Below, one piece after another: positions 1-8,866 of a DNA stretch of 64,000 nt; within the stretch, counting starts at the first letter, position 1; each line of letters begins with the position of its first letter. The translations under genes and the position numbers were made by a program. This stretch comes from Neptunomonas japonica DSM 18939 (lineage in GTDB: Bacteria > Pseudomonadota > Gammaproteobacteria > Pseudomonadales > Balneatricaceae), in assembly GCF_000422765.1 (NCBI RefSeq), contig NZ_AUGR01000006.1, forward strand, positions 124,001 to 188,000, in the 5' to 3' direction. The notes beneath the pieces are model-generated. The model was not told the origin of the DNA and ran no database searches. It worked only from the letters and a program-made list of their open reading frames with translations.

Positions 1-88
1 GAACATCGTCACGATTTAATGTAAGAAGTGCGATACGGTTTTCGAGTTGTAATGTTGCATCTAAAAGCTGAGGAGTTTGCTTGGACAT
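1..88 (-). CDS. Enoyl-CoA hydratase/isomerase, N-terminal fragment (cut by window edge)
   Basis: Reading leftward from an ATG at 88, the 29 visible codons contain LENRIALLTLNRDD, the usual first beta-strand pair of the crotonase fold, just before the expected R-N-A-L substrate-binding stretch. An AGAGG-like ribosome binding site lies about 8 bases upstream. Crotonases hydrate or isomerise acyl-CoA thioesters, typically in fatty-acid or amino-acid breakdown. The catalytic residues lie outside the window, so the exact reaction cannot be read. The gene points away from everything else here and shares only its promoter region with the small gene at 245. Confidence 0.6.
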   Translation of the reverse strand, partial: MSKQTPQLLDATLQLENRIALLTLNRDDV

Positions 89-244
89 AATAAAGCCTCT
101 ATTTTTTATGTAAGAATACTTGAATAGAGCTTAAAAATTAAGGGATTTCCTTTATCTTTATTTATCGTCTCAAACAATCGTTTGATTGTTAAGTGCCATC
201 ATTTCACACATAATTATCATTATAAAAATAATAAGGCGTTGGTT

Positions 245-736
245 ATGAACGATACAATGAAAGGTATTTCAATACTGTCTGTAACCGCTATCGCTATTTT
301 TGGAGTGTTGAATCAGGATAATCAAGGCTTTGATATTGCTTTCTTGGCAGGTATTGGAGCTGAGACTGAGCAGTCCGCTTCGTTACAACTGCAGCAATCT
401 ATTCTCGCGGGTGTTGACCCCACAGAAATTCAGGAACCTTCAGCCGCAGGCGTGACTGAGAGAGCGAGAGGTGTTGACTGTTATCGTGGTTGGATCTCTA
501 TTGATGACGATAATATGGCCCTTGATCAACAGGCTTACATCAGTGCAGCCAATGAAAAAACGATGTATGTACGTATAGTTGACAGAAAACTTATTATCGA
601 AATTCCTAATAACAATAAAACGCTGGCCCGAAGAGCTGATAATGTTCCTGTAGAAATTGCAGTGGAGTTGGCTGATGTCGCTGTTATTAATAAACAGTGC
701 ACACGTAAAGATTTAATAATAACCGCATGGAAATGA
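245..736 (+). CDS. Small hypothetical protein with N-terminal membrane segment
   Basis: A 163-residue protein if the ATG at 245 is used; the frame is open further upstream but only from a weak TTG. Residues about 7-22 form one hydrophobic segment (GISILSVTAIAIFGVL) that could be a signal anchor. The rest is soluble with no motif I recognise; two cysteines (in VDCYRG and NKQCTR) could pair outside the cytoplasm. The C-terminal half alternates short hydrophobic strands, suggesting a small beta-rich domain. It stands alone, and a hairpin-like GC-rich stretch follows at about 739-765. Function unknown. Confidence 0.55.
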   Translation: MNDTMKGISILSVTAIAIFGVLNQDNQGFDIAFLAGIGAETEQSASLQLQQSILAGVDPTEIQEPSAAGVTERARGVDCYRGWISIDDDNMALDQQAYISAANEKTMYVRIVDRKLIIEIPNNNKTLARRADNVPVEIAVELADVAVINKQCTRKDLIITAWK

Positions 737-1205
737 AACGGGCGTTCAGAGAAGCTCCGCCCAAGCCAAACCGTTTTATTTCGACACTTTCCAGGCATCT
801 AAATAGCGTATGATTTCTTCCTTTTAGGCAGGCTTAAATAGTAAAAACGAAGAGGTGTATCAACCTTTTGCAGTGCTGATTAACCAACAATTGACCCAAA
901 TAATGAGCCTCTTTACCTTTCAATAAGGAAATAAAGGGCTAAGTTATTGATCTTTAAAACTAACAAACTATGATTCTAAAATAGGGATTGAATGTATTGG
1001 GCAAAGGATTGACTCTTTTTTATAAAAATCACGTCTGTCTTAATCATCCCATCTCTTTGAATTACAATGAATTATTGATGTATTGGCCTATTTGCTGAGA
1101 GGCTTATGTTTGCCTTTCTTTTAAGGAAGAGGGCAGCGAGTTATAAAGCCCCGGCCTTTATCGTTAACTGTTAGCCAGTGAGTACGGATAAAAGGAACTA
1201 TAAGT
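737..1205. other. Intergenic, no gene recognised
   Basis: AT-rich sequence with many stops in all frames. The first 30 bases can form a weak hairpin (GGGCG...CGCCC around 740-768) that may terminate the preceding gene. I see no RNA gene or repeat. Confidence 0.5.
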
Positions 1206-1337
1206 ATGAGCGACTCTATTCATAATGTGATTTTTGATGGCGATATAGATCGAGTTAGGTCTATTTTGAATACCGGTATCAATATTGAGACGAATAAGAG
1301 TGATGGTGATACACCATTCCTAACTTGTTGTACTTAA
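1206..1337 (+). pseudogene. Ankyrin-repeat gene remnant (43 codons)
   Basis: A strong ribosome binding site (AAAGGAAC) precedes an ATG and 43 codons that read as the start of an ankyrin protein. The segment GDIDRVRSILNTGINIE is a typical N-terminal ankyrin helix pair, and DGDTPFLTCC matches the start of the next repeat (usually DGDTPLLxAC). The frame then stops at TAA and I could not find a continuation in another frame, so this is a truncated decay product. Intact relatives usually have several repeats and bind partner proteins. It could be expressed as a 43-residue peptide, but a function is unlikely. Confidence 0.55.
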
Positions 1338-2008
1338 GTGGCGAACCTTCTTCACCTTGTTTTCAGGTTCCCGAAACCTGTATCGTTAGCTCATTATTTG
1401 CAGGGTGTGGCTGTATGATAGCTCCAATGGTGCTTTGCCGCGTTTTTGTATGTGTCTTTTTACGCTGTAGGGTGATGAGAGCCGCTTGATTTTTTTGCAT
1501 GCTGTTATTTTTTATTGGTCGTGTAAACGCTAGATCAATAAGGAATGTCAGCAGTGTATAAAGTGTGGTGCTAGGGAGAGGGTTTTAGTGGTTTATAATT
1601 TTGCGTTGTGGGTTGAAAACAACGCATAGGCTGATTAAATAACCCACCCACTACACATATCTAAGCATATGTATTAAATAGAAATATAAAAAATAAAATA
1701 CAAATAGATATTTTCTCACATCATGGGTGCTTTCTAACCCAGTTTCTTAAGATGTTCACCTGCTTAGGCTTTAATAATCAATTAGTTATTTATTGGCACG
1801 TTTTTCGCGATACATTAAGTAATTAAGTTGAGATTTTATGTCAACTTAAAAAGCCTAATTAAGGCATAAGAGTATATTTAGTGTGAAAAAAGATGAAAAA
1901 AGTGGGTAGTAAGCCATTTAGATTATAAAGTACTTATAGGGTTTTATGATAGTAATTAATGAAGAATATCTCTCATTAAATATTATTAGATTATAAAAGA
2001 GGTGTCTA
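1338..2008. other. Long AT-rich intergenic stretch
   Basis: About 670 bases with no supportable gene. It contains a small hairpin (CAGGTT...AACCTG at 1364-1380), increasingly A/T-rich sequence from about 1660, and presumably the promoter of the secreted protein at 2009. The composition is clearly more AT-rich than the housekeeping parts of the window, as expected for an accessory patch. Confidence 0.45.
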
Positions 2009-2713
2009 ATGAAAACAAAAAAAATAATGATATATATTAAAATTATATTTTTTTCACTATTTATAAGTATGAGCTTCTCGAGCTCGGTTCAGGCTACACC
2101 GATTGTAGTAGCAGTCGATGATCAAGCTCAGAGTAGCCCTCTACTTGAATTCCTTAAAGAAATAATAGCTGATGATCCAAGTCCTTTTACGAATAATCTA
2201 GTATCTAAAGCATTAGAGGATATTTTAAAATCATTCGAATTTTTATCTAAATTTATAGATAATGCAGCAGCTAATGCAGAAGAAAAATTAAAAAACGAGG
2301 TTGAAGCAGAAACAAAAAAAATAGAAGAGGAGTTGGAAGAAGCAATTGATAAAATGATTGATGATGCTATTGAGGAGGCTTTAAAAGATGACCCTGAAAT
2401 AGTAGATGATCTAGAAGTTGAGGTTGATATAGATTTTTCTATCCCTGATCCATTAGGTTTGCTAAACCAAATTTCCATAGGTTCATTCCCCCAAAAACTC
2501 TCTTTACTAACACCATTAGCATTAAGTAATGATACTTCAAATGATGTTGAATTTTCTCTTATAAATACGGTTACTTTAGGAGATAGCCGGAATGTTGATG
2601 TTCTCAGATTGAACAGCTCTAATATAAGGATATCTCAGATTCCTAACCCACCAATTATTCTATTATTCCTAGTTGGTTTCTTTGCGTATCTTGGGATGCG
2701 TATTAAGCAGTAA
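2009..2713 (+). CDS. Acidic secreted protein with C-terminal sorting-like tail
   Basis: 234 residues. A lysine-rich start and hydrophobic core (residues about 8-24, then SVQAT) form a clear Sec signal peptide, probably cleaved after QA. Residues about 88-140 are a strongly acidic, heptad-like helix rich in E, D and K that should form a coiled coil. The last 27 residues are built like a PEP-CTERM/VPxPx sorting signal: a proline motif (IPNPP), a 15-residue hydrophobic helix and a short basic end (RIKQ). The literal P-E-P motif is absent, so exosortase processing is only a possibility; simple tail anchoring is the alternative. AGAGGTG before the ATG fits as ribosome binding site. It is a monocistronic, AT-rich gene followed by a 15-bp hairpin. 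I do not recognise the family. Confidence 0.65.
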   Translation: MKTKKIMIYIKIIFFSLFISMSFSSSVQATPIVVAVDDQAQSSPLLEFLKEIIADDPSPFTNNLVSKALEDILKSFEFLSKFIDNAAANAEEKLKNEVEAETKKIEEELEEAIDKMIDDAIEEALKDDPEIVDDLEVEVDIDFSIPDPLGLLNQISIGSFPQKLSLLTPLALSNDTSNDVEFSLINTVTLGDSRNVDVLRLNSSNIRISQIPNPPIILLFLVGFFAYLGMRIKQ

Positions 2714-2727
2714 TATGCACAATCTAG

Positions 2728-2762
2728 TGCATCACTTGACGCTTTATGCGTCAAGTGATGCA
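2728..2762 (+). terminator. Perfect 15-bp hairpin after the acidic secreted protein
   Basis: TGCATCACTTGACGC at 2728-2742 and its exact complement at 2748-2762 are separated by five bases. There is no clean T-run on either side, so it may be a weak terminator, a transcript-stabilising hairpin or a protein binding site. The location 15 bases after the stop codon favours transcript 3'-end formation. Confidence 0.6.
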
Positions 2763-3131
2763 GATGTTATGTCTTTGCCTAGTTATTTAGCCTTCCGAAG
2801 CAAAGCTCTATTCCCAGTACACAGTATTCACTTTTAACTACTGGAGTGTTATCGGAGAGGGGTGCGATGCCGCCGTTATTGGTAATGATATAGATAAGCT
2901 CATTGCTCATTCGTAGTGCTTCAATATGCTATATTTTGGTATGCCCCGTTCCCATTTTGAAGACATTTTAGGGTTAACTTTTATAGTGCTGATAAGCTCA
3001 GATATACTGTGTTAATCATGATTGTGCTATATCAAATGAGTTTGTTGTATCGATTACGGTTAGCGCCTTAGATACGCCAATTTAGTGATGCTATTAGCGG
3101 CTACATCAAAAATTAAAATGAGATATTTACA
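2763..3131. other. Intergenic, possibly decayed coding sequence
   Basis: No convincing gene. On the minus strand 2779-2910 is a 43-codon open stretch with protein-like composition, and the frame next to it is also open upstream. This hints at a decayed minus-strand gene, but I cannot name a family. Confidence 0.35.
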
Positions 3132-4553
3132 ATGCCTTTTATGCCGCTGCTGTTAGCAGAGTTACCAGTGAATCAGGTAACAGAGGTAATCCCATATACA
3201 CGTACGGTCGATATTAAATCACCCGGTACGGGTGGTGTTGATGCTCACAGTGGGTCTGCTTACAGCCCTAATACTCAGAAGTTTATTGCGTTGTACGGGT
3301 CTGATTCACATAATGCAGCTAGAGCTGATAACGGCTACTTTGCTATTGATTTTAATCAATCACTGGCTTCGCTAGCCGCTCAAGATGTGAGTGAATGGAG
3401 CCCTCGTCCTGCTCAAACATGGGGCGATAACTCTCATTATCCAGTGGCAGTTTTTGAGGCAAGCACCAACGCTTTTAGATCTTATGCTGATGCAGGAAAT
3501 GATAACCCTACTGATAAAACTATAGGGCCGTATAACCCACCCAGCCACTCATACCACTTGGATGAGCAGGTTATCCAAAACAACGTGGGGCAGGATGTTT
3601 TAATATCCACTTATAAGACAACAGCTCACATGTATCTGCCAATAAACAAGAGCTATGCTCCTCAGCCTAGTAACCGTTTTGATCCTGCTAACCTAGGTTA
3701 TCGGGTTTTAATTGAGAATGGGGCGGCTAATAGACCTCAGATCCCAGTGATTAACTTGCATGATTATAGTGAAAGCTCTGCTATTGATGGTGCTCCGGGG
3801 ATGCACGTGAATGCCAAGAACTACTTTGGCTCTAGAAGTTGGGCATGGATCAATGGCCGTGAGTTTTACGCTGTTGAAGCTAATAACGGTATGGTCTATA
3901 AGCTATCGTCAACATTGGTCGGTAATGATTTTACGATTACTGATAAATCCACAAATTTAACAATATTCAGTAAATGGCCATACCATGTTCACCAGAAGCT
4001 CATACTAGTAGGGGAGTATTTAACAGCTTTCTATGAAACTGCGTTCCAATTACATATAGCCCACACGGCAGATATGAAGGAGGAAGCACGCAACCTTACG
4101 ATCAGCAAGGAGGCCTTGAATGCGAATGCTCCGGTCCTGTCAAAAGATGGCGTGACTTCTTTATGGGATATAGCGCCTAAAGCAAATTTCCCCGTTACTA
4201 AACTAAGCGATAGTGTAATCGGTATGATCATACACGATAAAAATGCACCCGCTGGGGAGCAAGGTCGGCTCATACTGTGGCGGGTACCAAATTTTGATGG
4301 CGCCACTTGGGATGGTATTGGTGATTTGGTAGATACCGGCTTAACCTTTGATTCACGTGGGAAAGGCTATAACTTTAACGTAGCGGCAATACGTGAGTAT
4401 TCTGATGAAGGGAGCGTATTTCTCAACTATGTAAATCTTCACTCGAACAGCTGGAACCTACAGGTCGCTAAACTGAACTCGAATTTAGATTCTTACTTTC
4501 TGCCAGCTGATACGCTAGTGCCTGTCATTGCACCAAAAGGAGCTACACGGTGA
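3132..4553 (+). CDS. Large hypothetical protein, probably beta-rich
   Basis: 473 residues with no family I recognise. No clear signal peptide is present; the N terminus (MPFMPLLLAELP) is only briefly hydrophobic. The sequence is rich in short beta-strand-like stretches, aromatic residues and N/D/G turns, which resembles beta-propeller or phage and surface fibre proteins. Repeated phrases such as GYFAIDF, YKLSSTL and LILWRVPNFDG could be propeller blades, but I could not align a regular repeat. The ribosome binding site is weak, so expression level is uncertain. The lipoprotein gene at 4582 follows after 28 bases on the same strand and the two could be co-transcribed. Confidence 0.6.
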   Translation: MPFMPLLLAELPVNQVTEVIPYTRTVDIKSPGTGGVDAHSGSAYSPNTQKFIALYGSDSHNAARADNGYFAIDFNQSLASLAAQDVSEWSPRPAQTWGDNSHYPVAVFEASTNAFRSYADAGNDNPTDKTIGPYNPPSHSYHLDEQVIQNNVGQDVLISTYKTTAHMYLPINKSYAPQPSNRFDPANLGYRVLIENGAANRPQIPVINLHDYSESSAIDGAPGMHVNAKNYFGSRSWAWINGREFYAVEANNGMVYKLSSTLVGNDFTITDKSTNLTIFSKWPYHVHQKLILVGEYLTAFYETAFQLHIAHTADMKEEARNLTISKEALNANAPVLSKDGVTSLWDIAPKANFPVTKLSDSVIGMIIHDKNAPAGEQGRLILWRVPNFDGATWDGIGDLVDTGLTFDSRGKGYNFNVAAIREYSDEGSVFLNYVNLHSNSWNLQVAKLNSNLDSYFLPADTLVPVIAPKGATR

Positions 4554-4581
4554 CGTTTGAAAAAATTACGGCGAGCAAAAA

Positions 4582-4938
4582 ATGAGAAAATTTAATTACT
4601 TTATAATTTTGGCAACAATCCCTCTATTGTTTGGGTGTTCCGATAAGGTTAATTCCTTAGAGGTCACCGCTACAGCGTATACTTCAAGCCCCCAAGAAAC
4701 AGACTCCACGCCTTCGCTTGCGGCATGGGGAAATACTCTTAAGTCTGGAATGAAATCAATCGCGGTTTCAAGAGACCTAATTAAAATGGGGCTCACCCAT
4801 GGTGTTGAGGTTTCAATTGATGGGATGGCAGGAAAATATAAGGTACTTGATAAAATGAATAAGAGATGGAAACGAAAAATAGATATTTATATGGGTAAAG
4901 ATATCAAAAAAGCTAAAGAGTGGGAAAAAGAAAGGTGA
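4582..4938 (+). CDS. Lipoprotein with 3D (double-psi beta-barrel) domain
   Basis: 118 residues. The N terminus has a classic lipobox: hydrophobic IILATIPLLFGC with the modified cysteine at residue 19. Residues about 27-110 match the 3D domain shared by MltA and YabE/YuiC-type proteins: VTATAYTSS at the start, a TLKSGMKSIAVSRDLIKMG strand pair, GVEVSIDGMAGKYKVLDKM, then KIDIYMG and KAKEWEKE at the end. The aspartates in VLDKM and KIDIYM correspond to the conserved Asp residues of the domain. MltA-type proteins cut peptidoglycan glycan strands, so a cell-wall role in the periplasm is likely. With only the barrel present, the activity of this short form is unproven. Confidence 0.7.
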   Translation: MRKFNYFIILATIPLLFGCSDKVNSLEVTATAYTSSPQETDSTPSLAAWGNTLKSGMKSIAVSRDLIKMGLTHGVEVSIDGMAGKYKVLDKMNKRWKRKIDIYMGKDIKKAKEWEKER

Positions 4939-5007
4939 CTATTCATTGGGTGAGCGAACCATTATAACAGGGTCCACTCACTCAGGCCGCTAATACTGCT
5001 GTGAGAG

Positions 5008-5931
5008 CTAAGCTTTTGCAGGCACCAGACGTTTCCAAAGTCGTCCATCAATGGCAGACAAGCCAAGTGCAATCAACCCCATTCCCACAAAATGAACAAT
5101 GTCCAAAACTTCGTTAAGATATAGGGCCCCCAGTAAAATAGCTGAGACAGGGACTAAAAGTGTAACCAGTAGCAAGTTAGTAGCACCTGCTGACTCCAGT
5201 AATTTGAAGTAGATGACGTAAGCGACGGCCGTTGATAATACAGCAAGCGCAATGATCGACATCCAAGCTTCTGCACTTGGCCCAGCAATATCGAGAGGCC
5301 CGTCTATTGTCAGCGCAATAGGCGCTAACACAAGCGCTGATGCTGTTACTTGTCCTGCTGCCGTTACAATGGGGCTTACGGCCATTTTCTTAAATCGGCG
5401 TCCATAGACACCCGCAAAGGCGTAAGATAGCGCAGCTGCCATGATGGCTACTTGCGCAAGTGTGTTGTCACCTTCACTTATAGCGGGCATCCCGATCATC
5501 ACAACCACACCCATAAAGCCGATCGCCACACCCGCAAGCTTCAAGGGTGTGGCACGCTCATCAGTCAGCAGCATACCCGCAACAACAACGGTGAATAAGG
5601 GGGTCGTAGCATTAAGAATGGATGCTAACCCAGATGCTATTTGAGTTTGACCCCAAACGATAAGAACAAAGGGAATAACATTATTTAATAACCCCATTCC
5701 TAAAAAGGCTGCCCAAACACCTATGCTTTTGGGTGGGCGTTGCCCTATGATCAATGCGATGCTCCATAACGCGATGGCTGCTATCCCGACTCTTAACGTT
5801 ACAATCGTTAGCGTAGGCAGGTCTGCAACCGCAACACCAACGAAGAAAAACGATCCTCCCCATAGTATAGACAATGCGATAAGCATTACCCATTCGCGAG
5901 TGCCCATTGAGGTGTTTATAGATGATTCCAT
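5008..5931 (-). CDS. EamA-family (DMT superfamily) transporter
   Basis: 307 residues from the ATG at 5931, which has a GGA ribosome binding site seven bases away; the frame also opens at an upstream GTG. About ten hydrophobic helices fall into two EamA repeats, with LSILWGGSFFFVGVAV in the first and the ALSYAFAGVYGRRFKK segment beginning the second. DMT carriers of this type move amino acids, metabolites or drugs across the inner membrane, usually outward by proton antiport. The substrate cannot be read. It is transcribed toward the lipoprotein gene (convergent) and is separated from the LysR gene by about 70 bases. Confidence 0.8.
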   Translation of the reverse strand: MESSINTSMGTREWVMLIALSILWGGSFFFVGVAVADLPTLTIVTLRVGIAAIALWSIALIIGQRPPKSIGVWAAFLGMGLLNNVIPFVLIVWGQTQIASGLASILNATTPLFTVVVAGMLLTDERATPLKLAGVAIGFMGVVVMIGMPAISEGDNTLAQVAIMAAALSYAFAGVYGRRFKKMAVSPIVTAAGQVTASALVLAPIALTIDGPLDIAGPSAEAWMSIIALAVLSTAVAYVIYFKLLESAGATNLLLVTLLVPVSAILLGALYLNEVLDIVHFVGMGLIALGLSAIDGRLWKRLVPAKA

Positions 5932-6060
5932 AGTGAGTTCCACACTTGTGCCTAAATGTTTTGAGTTAGCTTAGTGGGGTTCCTAAGTACAAACAATCTG
6001 ATTCTTGCGGACTCACTCATCCGTGCAAATATAGCTTTTTGAAAATATTAATAAGGTAAG

Positions 6061-6936
6061 CTATTTATTAGCAAACCACTGCTCAAGAAATTCTATGCAT
6101 TGGACAAGTTTTGAGGGTACAAAGTGTCGTGCAGGATATAAAGCGTAGAGCGTTAAATTAGGTTTTTTTGAATGCTCCAATACTTCAATAATTTCTCCCT
6201 TTTCAAGTGCCTCACGGCAAACAAAGTCTGGAATCAATCCAATACCTTGATTGCGTTTAATGGCTTCCATCATAAAAATCGTACTGTTAACCCGCAGTGT
6301 CCCGTTAATGGTGATACCGTCTTCAATGGGCCAAACATTCTTCCCTTGAAAATAGCTGTAAACAAAACAATTATGTTCTTTAAGGTCTCGTGGCAAGTGA
6401 ATAGCAGGGTGGTTATTCAAATACTCAGGCCCTACACATACTCGATACTTGAAGCAGGTGAGAGGGCGGCCAACGTAATTTGTATCGATTGGCCGGCTGG
6501 ATGCTCGAAAGCCTAAATCAAAACCCTGTTCAACCAGATCAACACTTTCATCCCCTAGGTGAATGTCTAGTTCAATGTCTGGGTAAGCCTGCATAAAATC
6601 TGCAAACAATGTTGATAGGTCGATGATGCCTAGCGCCATCGGAGCATTGATTTTTAATTTTCCACGTGGGTTCAGTTGAAGGTCTTGAACAAAATTGTCT
6701 GCTTCATCCAGTTTTTCTAGTATTTCCCTTGCTCGTTGCAAATACCCCACACCCACATGGGTCAGCTGAACATTACGTGTTGAGCGATGCAGTAAGCGAG
6801 CGCCCAATGCATCTTCAAGGCGGCTGATCTCCTTGCTGATCATGGATTTAGATGTGTTGGTTTGTTCGGCTACTCGAGTAAAACTTCCTAAGTCGGCCAG
6901 ACGCACAAATAGTTGAAGCGCTCGTAGTTTATCCAT
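6061..6936 (-). CDS. LysR-family transcriptional regulator
   Basis: 291 residues. Residues 1-60 are a LysR winged helix-turn-helix (LRALQLFVRLADLGSFTRVA...SKSMISKEISRLEDALG), followed by a substrate-binding domain from about residue 90 with strand motifs such as GKLKINAP and the end motif IIEVLEHS. It belongs to the large CrgA/DmlR-like subgroup. It is divergent from the GST-FrnE-tautomerase cassette at 7125-9067, with a palindromic candidate operator at 6979-7003 between them, so it most likely regulates itself and that cassette, perhaps in response to an electrophile or oxidant. Confidence 0.88.
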   Translation of the reverse strand: MDKLRALQLFVRLADLGSFTRVAEQTNTSKSMISKEISRLEDALGARLLHRSTRNVQLTHVGVGYLQRAREILEKLDEADNFVQDLQLNPRGKLKINAPMALGIIDLSTLFADFMQAYPDIELDIHLGDESVDLVEQGFDLGFRASSRPIDTNYVGRPLTCFKYRVCVGPEYLNNHPAIHLPRDLKEHNCFVYSYFQGKNVWPIEDGITINGTLRVNSTIFMMEAIKRNQGIGLIPDFVCREALEKGEIIEVLEHSKKPNLTLYALYPARHFVPSKLVQCIEFLEQWFANK

Positions 6937-6978
6937 AGAAGAGTTTTATCCAAGAAAAAAAATAAAGATAAGTCAAAA

Positions 6979-7003
6979 AACTGTTTCTACATAGGAAACG
7001 GTT
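6979..7003. promoter_or_regulatory. Candidate LysR operator between LysR gene and GST cassette
   Basis: Two 9-base arms, AACTGTTTC at 6979-6987 and GAAACGGTT at 6995-7003, form a near-perfect inverted repeat (one mismatch) around a 7-base spacer. Its centre has the T-N11-A form typical of LysR recognition. It lies 43 bases from the LysR start and about 120 bases upstream of the GST start. Confidence 0.55.
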
Positions 7004-7124
7004 GGTTCTCATTATAGCTATATATGTAGATAAACAAAAAGACCAAACTCTCCATGTCGTCGTTAGTTATCTTTCAAACGGCACACACTTAACTCAAGTA
7101 TTTATCAATAATGAGGAAAAGACT

Positions 7125-7733
7125 ATGTACACGTTATATTACTCTCCCGGCGCTTGCTCTCTGGCTACTCAAGTAGTTATTTATGAACTGGATCAAGCCG
7201 TTGAAATTATCGACAAGCAGCAAGTGAGTGATTTTAACGCTATTAACCCTGCTGGTATGGTTCCAGTACTCGTTGATAACGGAAAAACACTTCTGGAGGG
7301 CGCGGCTGTGATGCTATACCTGCTCAATAAACACCAAAACACTATGCTGCCCGCCATTGGTAGAGGTCGTGAGCAAGCCATTCAAAACATTATGTTTGCC
7401 AATGCCACCATGCACCCTGCGTATAATCGTTTATTTTTTATTGCTCAGAACATAACTAATGAAAAAGCCAAGCAATTAGCCTTTGATGCAGCTGCCCAAG
7501 CTATTACCGGTCTATGGGAAATTGTAGAGCAGCAGCTTGCCATGCAAGACTTTCTTGGCGGTGATCAACCTTGCGCTTCGGATATCATGTTGAGCGTGTA
7601 CTCTCGATGGGGGGCAAGCTTTCCTGTAGAGATCTCGTTAGGAAAAAACACTAATAAAATGCTGAATGCAGTACAGGCAATGGCGAGCTTTAAGCGTGCC
7701 ATTGATGCCGAACAGCGCCAATCAGCTGCTTAG
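7125..7733 (+). CDS. Glutathione S-transferase family protein
   Basis: 202 residues from the ATG at 7125, chosen because GAGGAAAAG sits just upstream and the protein then starts at the thioredoxin fold. MYTLYYSPGACSLA matches bacterial beta-class GSTs, with the conserved cysteine at residue 11. The cis-proline region is NPAGMVPVL and the glutathione-binding turn LLEGAAVMLYL. The C-terminal helical domain (about 90-200) is complete. Such enzymes conjugate or reduce electrophiles with glutathione in the cytoplasm. It heads a four-gene plus-strand cassette ending at 9067 with a DsbA-like protein and a tautomerase, pointing to thiol chemistry or detoxification. Confidence 0.85.
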   Translation: MYTLYYSPGACSLATQVVIYELDQAVEIIDKQQVSDFNAINPAGMVPVLVDNGKTLLEGAAVMLYLLNKHQNTMLPAIGRGREQAIQNIMFANATMHPAYNRLFFIAQNITNEKAKQLAFDAAAQAITGLWEIVEQQLAMQDFLGGDQPCASDIMLSVYSRWGASFPVEISLGKNTNKMLNAVQAMASFKRAIDAEQRQSAA

Positions 7734-7784
7734 AAGCTTACTCAGAACATCCACACAACATCATCTACGAAGAGGCAAATTTGC

Positions 7785-8177
7785 ATGAAAAATGCTGGTT
7801 TTACCGGAGATTTTGGCGCGAATGAGTTTGAATCAGTGATGGCTCTTGTACGGGACTATTTTGATGGTTTGCACCATGGCGAGGTATCCAAATTAAGAGC
7901 TATTTTCCATCCGGATGCGTATCTCAAAGCGCCGGGTTTGCGGCGTGGCCTTGAGCAGTGGCTCGATGCGGTTGCGAGTCGGCCAGTGCCTAGCGAGCAA
8001 GGGCAGCCTTATGATTTTAAGTTATTGTCGATTGAAATTATAAAAGACCAAGCAATGGTGAAACTGGAATGCCCGTTATTCGATCACTTTTATGTTGATT
8101 TTCTGGGCCTTCTTAAAGAGAACGGGCACTGGTTAATCGTCAATAAAATGTACACAGATGTACGAGAAGAGCTGTGA
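7785..8177 (+). CDS. NTF2-like (SnoaL/lumazine-binding-like) protein
   Basis: 130 residues with a good ribosome binding site (GAGGCAAATTTGC). The layout is that of the cone-shaped NTF2 fold: a first helix VMALVRDYFDGLHHGE, then LRAIFHPDAYLKAPG, and later strands VKLECPLFDHFYVDFLGLL and HWLIVNKMYTDV, which is the pattern of the putative lumazine-binding (DUF4440/Lumazine_bd_2) group. Members range from small isomerases and dehydratases to ligand-binding proteins; the activity here is unknown. The stop codon overlaps the start of the next gene by one base, so translation is coupled to the FrnE-like gene. Confidence 0.7.
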   Translation: MKNAGFTGDFGANEFESVMALVRDYFDGLHHGEVSKLRAIFHPDAYLKAPGLRRGLEQWLDAVASRPVPSEQGQPYDFKLLSIEIIKDQAMVKLECPLFDHFYVDFLGLLKENGHWLIVNKMYTDVREEL

Positions 8178-8839
8178 TGAAAACATTAAAGATAGAAATG
8201 ATTCATGATGTGGTGTGCTCATGGTGCCCCATCGGATATGCAAATCTTAAACAGGCGCTGAGTAATCTGGATGTAGAAGATGAAATTCTTTTTTTACCTT
8301 ATGAGCTTAACCCCGAGATGGGGGCAAAGGGCGAGAGTATAGACGCCCATCTCTCTCGGCGTTACCAATGGAATCAATCAACGCTGGGTGACTATCGCGA
8401 AAACTTACTAGCGGTGGCTAAGCAAGCGGGTGTTTGTATCGATTTTTCTAAGCGCAGCCATTATTACAACAGTAATAAAGCGCATCGATTGATACATTGG
8501 TGCGAAGGATATAACAAACAGCAGGCCATGAATAATCTGCTAATTGATGCTTATTTTAAACGCGGCTTAGATATCAGTAATACGCAAGTATTGTTGGATC
8601 TTGCTGAGCAACTAGGTTTGGATCGAGAGGAGGGGAGGCTGGCACTCAACGCGGATGATATAACTCAACAGCTGCAGTTGAAGAAGCAGCGTGTTCTGCA
8701 GCAGGAAGTAACCAGCGTGCCTGCTTATATTTTCAATGGAAGCAACCTGATCACTGGCTCAAACTCGGTTGAATATTTTGAGCAGGTAATAAGAGGGCTG
8801 ACTACAAATAATCAGCCTAGTTTTGATGTTGCAAGTTAA
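8177..8839 (+). CDS. DsbA-family oxidoreductase, FrnE-like
   Basis: 220 residues from the ATG at 8177, which overlaps the preceding TGA (ATGA arrangement); a GTG one codon upstream is the alternative. The CSWC active site is at residues 14-17 in DVVCSWCPIG, as in FrnE/YwbO proteins, followed by the helical insertion and the cis-Pro segment TSVPAYIFNG before a final LITGSNSVEYF, the usual FrnE ending. There is no signal peptide, so it acts in the cytoplasm as a thiol-disulfide oxidoreductase or a glutathione-linked isomerase. It is the third gene of the LysR-linked cassette. Confidence 0.85.
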   Translation: MKTLKIEMIHDVVCSWCPIGYANLKQALSNLDVEDEILFLPYELNPEMGAKGESIDAHLSRRYQWNQSTLGDYRENLLAVAKQAGVCIDFSKRSHYYNSNKAHRLIHWCEGYNKQQAMNNLLIDAYFKRGLDISNTQVLLDLAEQLGLDREEGRLALNADDITQQLQLKKQRVLQQEVTSVPAYIFNGSNLITGSNSVEYFEQVIRGLTTNNQPSFDVAS

Positions 8840-8866
8840 CCTAACTCACTAATAAAGAAGAAAACT

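Noticed and set aside
2128-2478. Minus-strand open frame opposite the acidic secreted protein, rich in serine
   Set aside because: It is the mirror of the D/E-rich helix codons on the plus strand; there is no start signal and the composition is low-complexity.
2779-2910. Minus-strand 43-codon frame with protein-like sequence
   Set aside because: A neighbouring frame looks equally coding, no start site or family is recognisable; noted only as possible decay.
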